Shown: positions 1-8,123 of the stretch, piece after piece | Numbering within the stretch: the first letter of the stretch is position 1 | Layout: every line of letters starts with the position of its first letter | Assembly: GCA_036502085.1 (NCBI GenBank) | Contig: DASXZD010000098.1 | Span: 1 to 64,000 of the forward strand | Length of the DNA: 64,000 nt | Source: PALSA-505 sp036502085 | GTDB taxonomy: Bacteria > Actinomycetota > Actinomycetes > Streptosporangiales > Streptosporangiaceae | Reading direction: 5' to 3' | The notes under the pieces: generated by a model | Told to the model about the DNA's origin: nothing | The model's input: only the letters and a program-made list of their open reading frames with translations | The model's database searches: none | Made by a program: the position numbers and the translations under genes

Positions 1-29
1 CCCGGGAGGGTGCTGGCACAATCGTTGGT

Positions 30-851
30 GTGCTGGCGGCCGACAACCATGTGCACACGCAGTGGTCCTACGACACCGACGGCCGGGCGTCGATGGCCGC
101 CGCCTGCAAGCACGCGCTCGCGATCGGCGTGCCGGCCGTCGCGTTCACCGAGCACCTCGACTTCGCCACCTGGACGGCGGCCGACCCGATCGCCGCGACC
201 GGCCTGCGCGACGCGCGCTACGACGCGATGCGGCCGCTCGACCTGTCCGGCTACCTCGAGTGCGTGCAGGACTGCCGCCGCCGCTACCCGGATCTGCGGA
301 TCCGGTCCGGTGTCGAGGCGGGCGAGCCGCACCTGTTCGCCGCCAGCCTCAAGTCCCTGCTCGGCGCGGCGCTGCTGGACCGGGTCCTCGGCTCGCTGCA
401 CGCCGTGGTCTGTGACGGCCGCCTGACCGATGTGGACGGGGCCTACGAGGTCTTGCCCGCGGACGATCTGATGCGCCGGTACCTCACCGAGGTGGCCGCT
501 CTGGTGGACGGCAGCGACCTGTTCGAGGTGCTCGCCCACCTGGACTACCCGCGGCGGGCCTGGCCCGCCGGGGCCGGCCGCTTCGACGAGGCGGCATTCG
601 AGGAGGAGTACCGCGCCGTGCTGCGCGCGCTGGCCGCATCGGGCCGAGTCCTGGAGATCAACACCAGCAGCCCGCTGGCCTCGGTGACGCTGCTGGACTG
701 GTGGCGCGACGAAGGCGGCCGGGTCATCTCGTTCGGCAGCGACGCGCACGTCCCCTGGCACGTCGGCCAGAGGTTCGCGCTCGCCGCCGACATCGCGGAG
801 GCCGCCGGCTTCCGGGCGCCCCGGGACCCGTCCGCGTTCTGGCGGAGCTAG
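30..851 (+). CDS. PHP-domain phosphoesterase (histidinol-phosphatase-like)
   Basis: A 273-residue protein opening with the PHP metal motif DNHVHTQWS and carrying FTEHLDF near residue 40, LHAVV, HLDYPRR and a late GSDAHVP motif, the usual set of His/Asp ligands for a multi-metal PHP active site. Its closest known type is HisJ-like histidinol-phosphatase or a related PHP hydrolase; the substrate cannot be told. The GTG start at 30 is taken because no start lies upstream in frame within the window, and the metal motif begins at residue 5. The reading frame stays open to the window edge, so a start outside is not excluded. No his genes lie nearby, so a role in histidine synthesis is unsupported. 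Confidence 0.8.
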   Translation: MLAADNHVHTQWSYDTDGRASMAAACKHALAIGVPAVAFTEHLDFATWTAADPIAATGLRDARYDAMRPLDLSGYLECVQDCRRRYPDLRIRSGVEAGEPHLFAASLKSLLGAALLDRVLGSLHAVVCDGRLTDVDGAYEVLPADDLMRRYLTEVAALVDGSDLFEVLAHLDYPRRAWPAGAGRFDEAAFEEEYRAVLRALAASGRVLEINTSSPLASVTLLDWWRDEGGRVISFGSDAHVPWHVGQRFALAADIAEAAGFRAPRDPSAFWRS

Positions 852-861
852 CCGCGCCGCG

Positions 862-1251
862 TCAGGCGGTCGCCCGCACGCGGGCGATGAAGCGGGTCCA
901 CTCGTCCGTGCTGATCATCAGGACGGGACCGTCCGGGTCCTTGGAGTCGCGGACCGCCACGACGTGCCGGAGGTTGCTCGCGACCTCGACGCACTCAGCG
1001 CCGCCGTTGCCGCTATGGCTGGACTTACGCCACGCGGTGCCGACCTCGACGCATTGACCGCCGCCGTTGCCGCTGCGGCTGGACTTATGCCGGCGCCAGC
1101 CTAGGGTTTTCCATTGCTCGTCAGCCACCTTCAGGATGAGGTCTCGTGAGGCGTCGCGCGGCAGCGCGTTGCCCCGCACCCGGTCAAAGGCTACCGCCGC
1201 CTTCCGCACCACTGATCGTGTCTCGGTGGTGTGGTCCTCGATACCAATCAC
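862..1251 (-). CDS. DUF397 protein with a doubled motif and a DUF5753-like N-terminal remnant
   Basis: 129 residues. The C-terminal half is DUF397, with WRKSSHSGNGGAECVEVA, a VAVRDSKDPDGPVL strand and the closing STDEWTRFI helix. The motif K-S-S-x-S-G-N-G-G-x-x-C-V-E-V occurs twice about 20 residues apart, a partial tandem duplication. The first ~45 residues (FDRVRGNALPRDASRDLI) resemble the last helix of DUF5753/Scr1-type HTH regulators, the usual partner gene of DUF397. That suggests a truncated regulator tail fused to its partner. The GTG start overlaps the tetR stop (GTGA), although tetR is unrelated. Function unknown; DUF397 proteins pair with XRE regulators that control development and antibiotics in actinomycetes. 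Confidence 0.65.
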   Translation of the reverse strand: MIGIEDHTTETRSVVRKAAVAFDRVRGNALPRDASRDLILKVADEQWKTLGWRRHKSSRSGNGGGQCVEVGTAWRKSSHSGNGGAECVEVASNLRHVVAVRDSKDPDGPVLMISTDEWTRFIARVRATA

Positions 1252-1838
1252 TGGTCTGGCGAGTTGCCGAGCACCATGGTGATCAGTGCGCCGGTGCGGT
1301 CTGGGTCGAAAGGCTCGCTGGTGAGCAGCCGCTGGTAGAAGATGGGCCCGAGCAGGACTTGCGCGGCCAGTTCGGGGTCGGCGGGGGCGCGGAATTCGCC
1401 ATCGGCGACGCCCTGGCTGATCAGGCTGGTCAGGGTCTGGCGGCGCAGTTCGGAGTACCGGTGGCGGAACTCCCGCAACTGCGGGTCGCGCTCGGCGCCC
1501 TCGATGAGCGCGGGAATGGGCGCCGAGAAGGCCGGGTCCGTCACGACCTCCGCGACGTGGCGCAGCAGCCGCTCGAGGGCCTGCCGGGCGGTGAGCCCGG
1601 CCACCGGCGGCGCGGCGTGCTGGTGCGCTACCTCGAATGCGTCGGCGATCAGGACCACCTTGTCGCGCCAGTGCCGGTAGATCGTTGACTTGCCGACACC
1701 GGCCCGGGCGGCCACCGATTCGATGGTGAACGCCCCGTACCCTGCCTCGCCGAGTTCCTGCAGTGCCGCGCGCAGGATCAGCTGCCGGGACCGCTTGATG
1801 CGGGGGTCAGCCCGCCGGTCGGCGCGCGCTCTGCTCAT
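1248..1838 (-). CDS. TetR/AcrR family transcriptional repressor
   Basis: 196 residues with a TetR N-terminal helix-turn-helix (ILRAALQELGEAGYGAFTIESVAARAGVGKSTIYRHWRDK, residues ~22-62) and an all-helical C-terminal ligand domain of the TetR_C_11 kind. It is divergent from a VOC-family gene. The 108-bp spacer holds a perfect inverted repeat, so it probably represses itself and the VOC gene and is released by a small molecule. The ATG at 1838 gives the normal family length. The final codons overlap the DUF397-type gene. Confidence 0.88.
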   Translation of the reverse strand: MSRARADRRADPRIKRSRQLILRAALQELGEAGYGAFTIESVAARAGVGKSTIYRHWRDKVVLIADAFEVAHQHAAPPVAGLTARQALERLLRHVAEVVTDPAFSAPIPALIEGAERDPQLREFRHRYSELRRQTLTSLISQGVADGEFRAPADPELAAQVLLGPIFYQRLLTSEPFDPDRTGALITMVLGNSPDQ

Positions 1839-1884
1839 GCCCGTCCTTGCCGGTCGCCGGGGTACCGGATCGCGTATCTGTGAG

Positions 1885-1915
1885 ACGGTACCGTATCGCT
1901 ATGATACGGTACCGT
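1885..1915. promoter_or_regulatory. TetR operator, perfect inverted repeat
   Basis: Two 13-base arms, ACGGTACCGTATC (1885-1897) and its exact reverse complement (1903-1915), flank a 5-base spacer GCTAT. Each arm contains the 10-base palindrome ACGGTACCGT, so the site could hold two stacked dimers. It lies between the start codons of the divergent TetR and VOC genes, 31 bp before the VOC start. Such placement and symmetry are typical of TetR operators. A degenerate half-like sequence GGTACC with TATC lies just upstream (1861-1878). Confidence 0.85.
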
Positions 1916-1946
1916 TTCATAAGCCCACTGCACGGAGGAGGGGCTG

Positions 1947-2366
1947 ATGGCTGAGGTCAGCGTCCGCTACATCGTCCATGACGTCGATGCGGCGATCGTG
2001 TTCTACCGCGACAAGCTGGGTTTCACGCTGGTGATGCACCCGGCCCCGGCGTTCGCCATGCTGGAGCGCGGTGCCCTGCGACTGGTGCTCAGCGCGCCGG
2101 GCGGCGGGCCCGGCGGCGGCCAGGCGATGCCGGACGGCTCGCTCCCCGAGCCGGGGGGGTGGAACCGGTTCGCGATCGAGGTCAGCGACCTGGCGGCAAC
2201 AGTGGATGACCTCCGGGCCCAGGGCGTGCGGTTCCGCAGCGAGATCATCACCGGCACGGGCGGAAACCAGATCCTGGCCGAGGACCCGTCCGGCAACCTG
2301 GTGGAACTGTTCGAGCCCGTCTTGCCGCAGGCCCGGCTCGCCCAGCCCTCGCCAGCACCTGGGTAA
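1947..2366 (+). CDS. VOC/glyoxalase superfamily protein
   Basis: 139 residues with one bleomycin-resistance/glyoxalase fold made of two beta-alpha-beta-beta-beta modules: VRYIVHDVDAAIVFYRDKLGFTL at the N-terminus and FAIEVSDLAATVDDLRAQGVRF to NQILAEDPSGNLVELFEP at the C-terminus. His11 and the Glu in LVELFEP are in the usual metal-ligand positions. A strong ribosome site, GGAGGAGGGG, sits just before the ATG. Its divergence from a TetR gene and the operator between them suggest inducible detoxification or drug binding. The substrate is unknown. Confidence 0.85.
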   Translation: MAEVSVRYIVHDVDAAIVFYRDKLGFTLVMHPAPAFAMLERGALRLVLSAPGGGPGGGQAMPDGSLPEPGGWNRFAIEVSDLAATVDDLRAQGVRFRSEIITGTGGNQILAEDPSGNLVELFEPVLPQARLAQPSPAPG

Positions 2367-2406
2367 GCCCTCGCGGACTGTGGTCTTCCTGGCCGGGCAG
2401 CGCGGC

Positions 2407-2928
2407 TCAGCTGGCGGGGTGGCTTTCCCTGATCTGGGCGGCAAAGGTCTTGACGGCGGGGAAAGCGAGGTCCGGGCGGTCGCGGAAGATGATGTGACGC
2501 GCCCCGGGAAGTCGTACGAAGCGGGTGGTGCCGGCCGGCAGCTGGCTGGCTAGTTCCTCGACCACGGGCAGCGGGCAGACCGGGTCGTCCTCACCGGCGA
2601 GGACCAGGACGGGGCACCGGACGGCACCGAGCACGCTCCAGGGATCGAAGCTTGCGACCTCGCGACTGGCGTAGTGCGCGGCGACGTCCGGGTTCTGGAT
2701 CATCCGGGCCAGGAACCGGCGGGACTCCTCGGCCCAGCCCGGCGTGGCGCTGTAGAGCGGGTAGCAGACGCGGCTGAACTCAGCCTGGAGATCCTCGGGG
2801 TCCTTGGCGTAGATGCGCTCGATGATGGCGGCCGCTTCGGGGCCACCGAGGCGGCCGAACGCCTCGATGACTCGCGGCCCGCCCCAGTGGCCACCAGTCG
2901 TGCTGGCCAGGATAAGGCTGATGCGCAC
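2407..2928 (-). pseudogene. alpha/beta-hydrolase, N-terminal half missing
   Basis: 173 residues match only the second half of an alpha/beta-hydrolase. It begins at the strand that normally follows the nucleophile elbow (ISLILASTTGG), then has a helical cap, the acid-bearing segment VLVLAGEDDPVCP and the catalytic-His segment GARHIIFRDRPDL. The G-x-S-x-G nucleophile motif, the oxyanion strand and about 100 N-terminal residues are absent, and the missing part is not seen in other frames upstream. Without the serine it cannot be a working hydrolase. A GGAGG sits 5 bases before the GTG, so the fragment might still be translated. Confidence 0.75.
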
Positions 2929-3141
2929 GCGACCTCCAGGACGACTGCGGCGAGCCGTTCAGAGGCCCACAGTAACCTCCAGAACGCCGGGGGTGGTCCG
3001 GCCATCGCAGCGCGCCCGTGCCGGACGGGCGCGCCTAGCGCAGCCTGACCTGAGAGGAGGGCACCTCCACCGACTAGAAGGCCGCTGTGGCAGGCTCGCT
3101 GCTACTGACTGGGCAGGTGTTTGCCGGAAAGGGCGCGTGGC

Positions 3142-5112
3142 ATGAGTGAAGAGGCACCGGAGCTGACCGCGGAGCTGGTGGTGGACGGGGTCGTGCCGTC
3201 GCAGCCGGTGGTCTCGCCAGATGGGTGCTGGGTTGCGTATGTCGTCGCTCCGGCCGGCCGCGGGACAGAGCGTTGTATGTGCGCGCTGTGGGTGGCCGCT
3301 GCTGACGGCAGCTCACCGCCGTGGAAGCTGACCGCGGGTACGGCGGCAGATTCTGATCCGCGCTGGGCGCCGGATTCGGCGTCGGTGTTTTTCTTCTCAG
3401 ATCGCACCGGCTCCCGTCAGCTGTACCGGGTACGGCTCGGTGGCGGGGAGGCCGAGGTCCTGACGGACTGGCGCGGCGAGATCTCCGATTTCCGACCGCT
3501 GGCTGACACTCGGCTGGTCGCCGTGGTGGCCACCGACGAGCCGAGTGAGGAGGACGAGCGCCGGCGCGCCGAGCGCGACGACGCGTTCGTCTGGGGACAG
3601 CAGCTGCGCTGCGGCAGGCTGCGGGTACTTGACCTGGCCACCGGCGAGCTGCGTACGGTGGACGCCCTCGGCCGCCGCCACGTCGTGGAGCTGGCGGCGC
3701 GGCCGGGCGGGGGCGCGCTGGCGGCGATCAGCCGGGCGAGCCCGGAGACGGACGTTATAACCGGCGAGTTGCATGTGGTCGATCTGGAGACAGGGACGGC
3801 CCGTGATCTGGGCCGGACCGGGCCCGGGGCGCAGCCGCCGGCCTGGTGGCAGGCCGGCGGCTGCTGGCACCTGGCCTACCTGGCCATATCAGAACCGTGC
3901 GGCGGCGACGCTGTCTACGATGTCGCCGTCTGCGCGGCTGCCGCCGTGCATCGTGACCTGACCGCGGGCATGGCTGCCTGCCCGACGGAGCTGGCGCAGG
4001 TCACCGACGGCCCGCCGCTGGCCCTGTTCGCGGACGGGCTCGACACCGCGATCTACCGGCTCGATCCTGACCTGCTGCGGTTCCGGTGCCTGGCCACCCG
4101 GGACGGCCTGGCCGGCTCGCTCACCGCGTGCCGTTCCGGCGAGGTGATCGCGGCGCTGGCCAGCACCTCCTATGAGCCGGTGAATGTCCATGCCGGACCC
4201 CCAGGGGCCCAGCTCATCCGGCTCAGTGATACCCAGCCCGCCCTGCGCGCGATCAGATGGGGACGCCAGGAACGCCTGTCCTACCGGGCATCGGACGGCC
4301 TCGGCCTCGACGGCCTGCTCGTACTGCCGCCCGGCCGCAACCGCGCGGACAGCCCGTTCCCGCTCATCACCTTGGTGCACGGCGGCCCTGATGCCCGGTA
4401 TGCCGACAAGTTCATGCTCGCCCCGCATCCTTCGGGACAGTGGCTCGCGACCGCGGGATACGCCGTGTTCCTGCCTAACCCGCGAGGCGGGGTGGGTCAT
4501 GGCCGTGATTTCGCGGCGGCGGTCGCGCGCTCGGCCGGCGGCAGCGAATGGAGCGACATCATCAGCGGGATCGACCTGCTGATCGCCGAGGGGGTCGCAG
4601 ACCCGGACCGGCTCGGGATCGGCGGTGCCAGCCATGGCGGGTTCATGGCCGCCTGGGCGATCGGGCAGACCGACCGGTTCAAGGCCGCCATGATGGCCGC
4701 CGGGATCAGCGACTGGGGGATGCTCGTCGCGACCGGCGAAGAAGGAGCCCGGGAAGCTGAGCTCAGCGGCAGCTGCGGCTGGGAGGGCACCGGCCCGCAC
4801 CCCCACGACCGAGTCAGCCCGATCTCGTTCGCGTCGAAGATCCGCACCCCGGTGCTGATCGTGCACGGCGAGGACGACACCAACGTGCCGGTCAGCCAGG
4901 CGATCTACTTCCACCGCGCGCTCAGCTGGTACGGGGCCGAGCACGAACTCGTCATCTACCCGCGCGAGGGACACGGGTTCGCCGAGCGCAATCACCAGCT
5001 CGACCTGCTCCGGCGCACGCGCGCCTGGTTCGACCGCTGGCTTCGCGACGACTCGAACTCGCCGGATAACAGGCAACGCCCGGCACACGTCACACCACGC
5101 GGGTTCAGTTAG
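3142..5112 (+). CDS. S9-family prolyl oligopeptidase / acylaminoacyl-peptidase
   Basis: About 656 residues. The N-terminal ~370 residues look like a beta-propeller (repeats such as SPDGCWVAYV and DPRWAPDSASVFFFSDRTG). The C-terminal ~270 form the peptidase alpha/beta-hydrolase. The triad is visible: Ser497 in GGASHGG, Asp579 in HGEDDTNVPVSQ and His611 in EGHGF. It would cleave short peptides or acyl-peptides in the cytoplasm; no signal peptide is seen. The ATG at 3142 is preferred because GGAAAGGG lies upstream. An in-frame TTG at 3121 is a weaker option. Confidence 0.92.
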   Translation: MSEEAPELTAELVVDGVVPSQPVVSPDGCWVAYVVAPAGRGTERCMCALWVAAADGSSPPWKLTAGTAADSDPRWAPDSASVFFFSDRTGSRQLYRVRLGGGEAEVLTDWRGEISDFRPLADTRLVAVVATDEPSEEDERRRAERDDAFVWGQQLRCGRLRVLDLATGELRTVDALGRRHVVELAARPGGGALAAISRASPETDVITGELHVVDLETGTARDLGRTGPGAQPPAWWQAGGCWHLAYLAISEPCGGDAVYDVAVCAAAAVHRDLTAGMAACPTELAQVTDGPPLALFADGLDTAIYRLDPDLLRFRCLATRDGLAGSLTACRSGEVIAALASTSYEPVNVHAGPPGAQLIRLSDTQPALRAIRWGRQERLSYRASDGLGLDGLLVLPPGRNRADSPFPLITLVHGGPDARYADKFMLAPHPSGQWLATAGYAVFLPNPRGGVGHGRDFAAAVARSAGGSEWSDIISGIDLLIAEGVADPDRLGIGGASHGGFMAAWAIGQTDRFKAAMMAAGISDWGMLVATGEEGAREAELSGSCGWEGTGPHPHDRVSPISFASKIRTPVLIVHGEDDTNVPVSQAIYFHRALSWYGAEHELVIYPREGHGFAERNHQLDLLRRTRAWFDRWLRDDSNSPDNRQRPAHVTPRGFS

Positions 5113-5189
5113 CGCGCTCGTCTGAGCATAGGACCGCAAGTGGTGCATGCCATGCAGGTCAGGAGGCCGGCGAATCCCCCTCGGTGCTG

Positions 5190-5343
5190 TATCTTCGTGG
5201 TATGCAGCGTTCCGCAGAGACGACGACGCCGGGTATCTCCGGCGTCCGGCTGCTGCACTAACAATCGCCCAGCCCTCCCGGAGTCAGGCTCCGGGACTGT
5301 GTTGCGGCTGTCTGACTCCCAGGGGCTCCAAATCCCGGGGAGC
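5190..5343 (+). promoter_or_regulatory. putative threonine attenuator of the ThrRS-like gene
   Basis: A -10-like TATCTT (5190-5195) lies 6 bases before an ATG, as in leaderless actinobacterial transcripts; no good -35 is seen. The leader has a chain of mutually exclusive pairings: (1) GACGCCGG 5225-5232 with 5239-5246, over the Thr codons; (2) CTCCGG 5237-5242 with CCGGAG 5278-5283; (3) CCCGGAG 5277-5283 with 5289-5295; (4) GGAGTCAG 5280-5287 with 5312-5319; (5) GCTCC 5325-5329 with GGAGC 5339-5343, which would hide the ribosome site GGGGAG. This layout suits ribosome-mediated attenuation. There is no U-tract after pairing 3, so control may be translational. Complementarity was read by eye and not energy-folded. 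Confidence 0.6.
5202..5261 (+). CDS. leader peptide rich in threonine codons
   Basis: A 19-residue open frame, MQRSAETTTPGISGVRLLH, with three consecutive ACG threonine codons at 5220-5228 and one Ile soon after. The ATG lies where a leaderless transcript from the TATCTT box would begin. It ends 87 bases before a threonyl-tRNA synthetase homologue, and the Thr codons sit inside the first hairpin of the leader. By analogy with trpL- and thrL-type leaders, stalling at the Thr codons when charged tRNA-Thr is scarce would switch the downstream pairing. The match between codon type and downstream enzyme is the main argument; expression is not shown. Confidence 0.55.
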   Translation: MQRSAETTTPGISGVRLLH

Positions 5344-5348
5344 ATCCG

Positions 5349-6605
5349 GTGAATTATGAAGCCAACCGCGATCACCGTGACATCAACCAGGATCTCCCGG
5401 TCTTTACGACCGACCCGCTCGCTGGCGCTGGCCTGCCGCTGTGGCTGCCTGACGGAGCGGTGATCCGCGATGAGCTGCAGCGTCTGGCCAAGGATCTCGC
5501 GTGTGCCGACGGATGCGAGGGCGTCTACTCCCCGGTGCTCGGGAAGCGGGCGCTGTTCGAGCGCTCCGGCCACTGGGCGAAGTTTTGCGAGGACATGTTC
5601 CCGCCGATGCCGGTGGGCGGTGACGAGCTGGTGCTGCGGCCGGCCAACTGCCCGCATCATGCGCTGATCTACTCCTCGGTGCAGCGGTCCTACCGGGATC
5701 TGCCGGTCCGGTTCAATGAGCTCGGCGCGATGTTCCGGGCCGAGCGGTCCGGGGTGCTGTCGGGTCTGACCCGGGTCCGGCAGATCAACCTCGACGACAC
5801 GCACGTGTTCTGCCGCCCCGACCAGGTCGCCGCCGAGGCGGCCCGCGCCATGCGGTCGGCGCTGCGGGCCCAGGAGATCCTCGGGCTCCCCGTGGATTAC
5901 GTACGGCTCTCGCGTCGCGACGACAGCCCCGTTTATCTGGGCGGCCACGAGCAGTGGGAAGCCGCGGAGGCGGCACTGCGGGCAGCTGCCGAGGCGGCCG
6001 ACCTGGCGGGCCGCGGCCTCCGCCTGGTCGATGCCCCCGGTGAGGCGGCATTCTACGGACCCAAGCTCGACGTGCAGATGCGGGACGGTCGCGGCCACGA
6101 AGAGAGCATCGCGACCGTGCAGCTGGACTTCAACCAGCCTGAGCGGTTCGACCTGACCTATGACGCGGCCGACGGCACCAGGCAGCGGCCGGTAATGATC
6201 CACCGCGGCACTGTCGGTTCCATGGAGCGGGTGACGGCGGCGCTGCTGGGGCACTACCAGGGCCGGCTGCCGCTGTGGCTCGCCCCGGTCCAGGTGTGCG
6301 TGCTGCCCGTCGCCGCCGGGCACGACGCCGCAGCCCGCCGGGTCGTCGATGACCTGATCGCCGCGGGACTGCGGGCCCGCCTCGAAACCGCCGGGTCGCT
6401 GGGCGCCCGGGTGCGCTCAAGCCGCCAGCGCCGTGACCACCTCATTGCGGTCGTCGGCGACGCTGAGGTCGCCGACGAGAGTGTCCAGGTCACCGACATC
6501 GCCAGCGGCTTCAGGGGATCGGTAAAGGTCGCTGCCCTGATCGGCCTGGTGCGGAGCGCCTATGAGAACCGGATGCCGCACGTCACCTGGGAACCGCCGT
6601 CATGA
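5349..6605 (+). CDS. short threonyl-tRNA synthetase homologue lacking the editing domain
   Basis: 418 residues align with only the catalytic and anticodon-binding parts of ThrRS. The TGS (N1) and editing (N2) domains are missing: the protein starts at DHRDINQDLPVF, where a full enzyme reaches residue ~240. Class II motifs are intact: motif 2 in RAERSGVLSGLTRVRQ and motif 3 in HRGTVGSMERV. The three zinc ligands are present as Cys101 (RPANCP), His152 (DDTHVF) and His285 (MIHRG). A C-terminal Rossmann-like anticodon domain follows from ~305. It should charge tRNA-Thr without proofreading. It may be a spare or inhibitor-resistant copy; full-length ThrRS is expected elsewhere. GGGGAG lies 6 bases before the GTG start. 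Confidence 0.88.
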   Translation: MNYEANRDHRDINQDLPVFTTDPLAGAGLPLWLPDGAVIRDELQRLAKDLACADGCEGVYSPVLGKRALFERSGHWAKFCEDMFPPMPVGGDELVLRPANCPHHALIYSSVQRSYRDLPVRFNELGAMFRAERSGVLSGLTRVRQINLDDTHVFCRPDQVAAEAARAMRSALRAQEILGLPVDYVRLSRRDDSPVYLGGHEQWEAAEAALRAAAEAADLAGRGLRLVDAPGEAAFYGPKLDVQMRDGRGHEESIATVQLDFNQPERFDLTYDAADGTRQRPVMIHRGTVGSMERVTAALLGHYQGRLPLWLAPVQVCVLPVAAGHDAAARRVVDDLIAAGLRARLETAGSLGARVRSSRQRRDHLIAVVGDAEVADESVQVTDIASGFRGSVKVAALIGLVRSAYENRMPHVTWEPPS

Positions 6606-6617
6606 CCGATCCAGTCG

Positions 6618-7157
6618 CTACGGGTTCCGGGGGTCGACGGTGGTAGTGATGCGCCCGATGTCGATGTCGTAGACGTGGCCGGAGACGCTCACCTTCGGTG
6701 AGAGCCGGGGGGAGGCGAGCAGGCGCTCGACATCGGCTTTCACAGTGATGTGCGGATCGGCGACGGCGGAGGCTTCGAGCGCTGCCTCCGGCAGGCCGGT
6801 CTCCTCGGCGGCGCGATGCCGGAAGCCGGGGTCGGCGAGAAGGCCGGTGCCGCATTGGGTGTGGTGGACGACCGCGACCTCGAAGAGGGTGTCGGCCGTG
6901 CCCTGGCTCCCGGACAGCTGCCCGGCGAGGAACGCGAGGAAGGCGATGTCGTCGATGACGGCCGGGGTGACACGTCCGCCCGCGTTGCGGATGACGGGAG
7001 CTTCTCCGAGCTGGAGCCCGAGGAAGACCGCCGGGTCGACGCGGTGGTCGAGGCAGGTGATGACGAGCGCCTGGGCGGTGGGCAGGCCGAGTGGCACGGG
7101 GGTGTAGGTGCGGGCGAATCGCTCGTTGCGCTCGAGCAGGGGGGTCAGCCTTGTCAC
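6618..7157 (-). CDS. beta-class carbonic anhydrase
   Basis: 179 residues. Zinc ligands are Cys35 in CLDHR (with the Asp37/Arg39 dyad), His99 and Cys102 in HHTQCG, the defining pattern of beta-carbonic anhydrases, which interconvert CO2 and bicarbonate in the cytosol. IRNAGGRVTPAVIDD is the usual following loop. The GTG start has AAAGGA upstream. It converges on the ThrRS-like gene with only 12 bases between stop codons, and is transcribed after the membrane protein gene at 7187-7957 (29 bases), so the two may form an operon. Confidence 0.9.
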   Translation of the reverse strand: MTRLTPLLERNERFARTYTPVPLGLPTAQALVITCLDHRVDPAVFLGLQLGEAPVIRNAGGRVTPAVIDDIAFLAFLAGQLSGSQGTADTLFEVAVVHHTQCGTGLLADPGFRHRAAEETGLPEAALEASAVADPHITVKADVERLLASPRLSPKVSVSGHVYDIDIGRITTTVDPRNP

Positions 7158-7186
7158 GGTAGGTCCTTTCGGTTAAGGGGTGGGTG

Positions 7187-7957
7187 TCATCCGCGGGTGG
7201 TGGCTGGGGCGCCGACGCCGTGCGTGCTGTTCCCGCTCGCCGGGACCCTGCGTCGTGGGGCTTTGGCCAGGGCGGACAGGGACGTGAGGTGCAGGGCGAG
7301 CAACAGCGGCACGGTGACCGTCGGAACCAGCGCGAGCGGGATCTCGCTGATCGGGGCACTGGAGGGTGTGACGTGGATCAGCCCGTACCCGGTGAGGGCG
7401 CCGAGGGTCACAGCCGTGACCAAGTCGGTGATGCCGAACGCGTTGAACCACAACGCGGTGCGGCGGCCGGTGCCCTGCGCGAGCCGGCGTGCGGCCAGCG
7501 GCGCGGCGATCCCCGCAGTGATGTCGCCGAGGCCCGCGGGCAGGGCGAACAGCGCCGGCAAGTGACCGAAGGCCAGGTAGAGCAGGAAGAACACCCCGGC
7601 CACCCGGAACGAGTGCGGCAGCACCAGGCGGCTGGCCATGCCCGGGGCCCGCAGAGCGCCTGCTACCGACGGCACCCGGCTGAGCGCCAGCAGCGTCCCC
7701 AGGAACCCGGCCGCCGCGGCCAGCATCCACGGTGCCTGGCTCGGCGCAGTGCCGTAGCCGCCGTGTCCCGCGATCACCGCGCTGGCGGCAATCCAGCCGC
7801 CAAGCACGACGGTCGCCGCCCCGGCGACCAGCGCTGCGCGCCTTCGACCCAGGCCAGCGCGCACTACGCCGCTATACAGCACGACGCCGGTCGCAACCCC
7901 GATCACGGTGGTCCCGCCGATGATAAGCGCCCACAGATAGGCAGGCGGGTCGTACAT
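7187..7957 (-). CDS. multi-pass membrane protein of unknown function
   Basis: 256 residues from the ATG at 7957, which has GGAGG six bases upstream; longer in-frame starts lack this. About seven hydrophobic helices are visible (YLWALIIGGTTVIGVATGVV, AALVAGAATVVLGGWI, VAGVFFLLYLAFGHLPALFAL and others), with a C-terminal basic tail. No conserved motif was recognised. It lies directly upstream of the carbonic anhydrase, so transport or membrane function linked to bicarbonate is possible but unproven. Confidence 0.75.
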   Translation of the reverse strand: MYDPPAYLWALIIGGTTVIGVATGVVLYSGVVRAGLGRRRAALVAGAATVVLGGWIAASAVIAGHGGYGTAPSQAPWMLAAAAGFLGTLLALSRVPSVAGALRAPGMASRLVLPHSFRVAGVFFLLYLAFGHLPALFALPAGLGDITAGIAAPLAARRLAQGTGRRTALWFNAFGITDLVTAVTLGALTGYGLIHVTPSSAPISEIPLALVPTVTVPLLLALHLTSLSALAKAPRRRVPASGNSTHGVGAPATTRG

Positions 7958-8037
7958 GACATCCTCCGTGAGGCCCAGCCCGGTCCTGGTGACCTGGCTC
8001 CTCCGGGAACGGTACGGATCCCGGGCCGTCGGCGGCA

Positions 8038-8098
8038 TCACCCGAAGGTGCCTGCCGGGTGGAATATCGCTGCGCAGCGGCCGGTCACCCGAAGGTGC
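8038..8098. repeat. two copies of a 14-base palindromic repeat
   Basis: TCACCCGAAGGTGC occurs exactly at 8038-8051 and 8085-8098, 47 bases apart. Each copy contains the dyad CACC-CGAA-GGTG. They lie between the start of the membrane protein gene (7957) and the stop of the LAL regulator (8124), in the upstream region of the membrane protein/carbonic anhydrase genes. They could be operator sites or small hairpins. Confidence 0.6.
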
Positions 8099-8123
8099 TA
8101 TCGGGCCGGGCGGGGCTGCGGGG

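Noticed and set aside
5113..5348. T-box riboswitch before the ThrRS-like gene
   Set aside because: No T-box sequence or specifier-loop pattern was seen; the Thr-codon leader and hairpin series fit better
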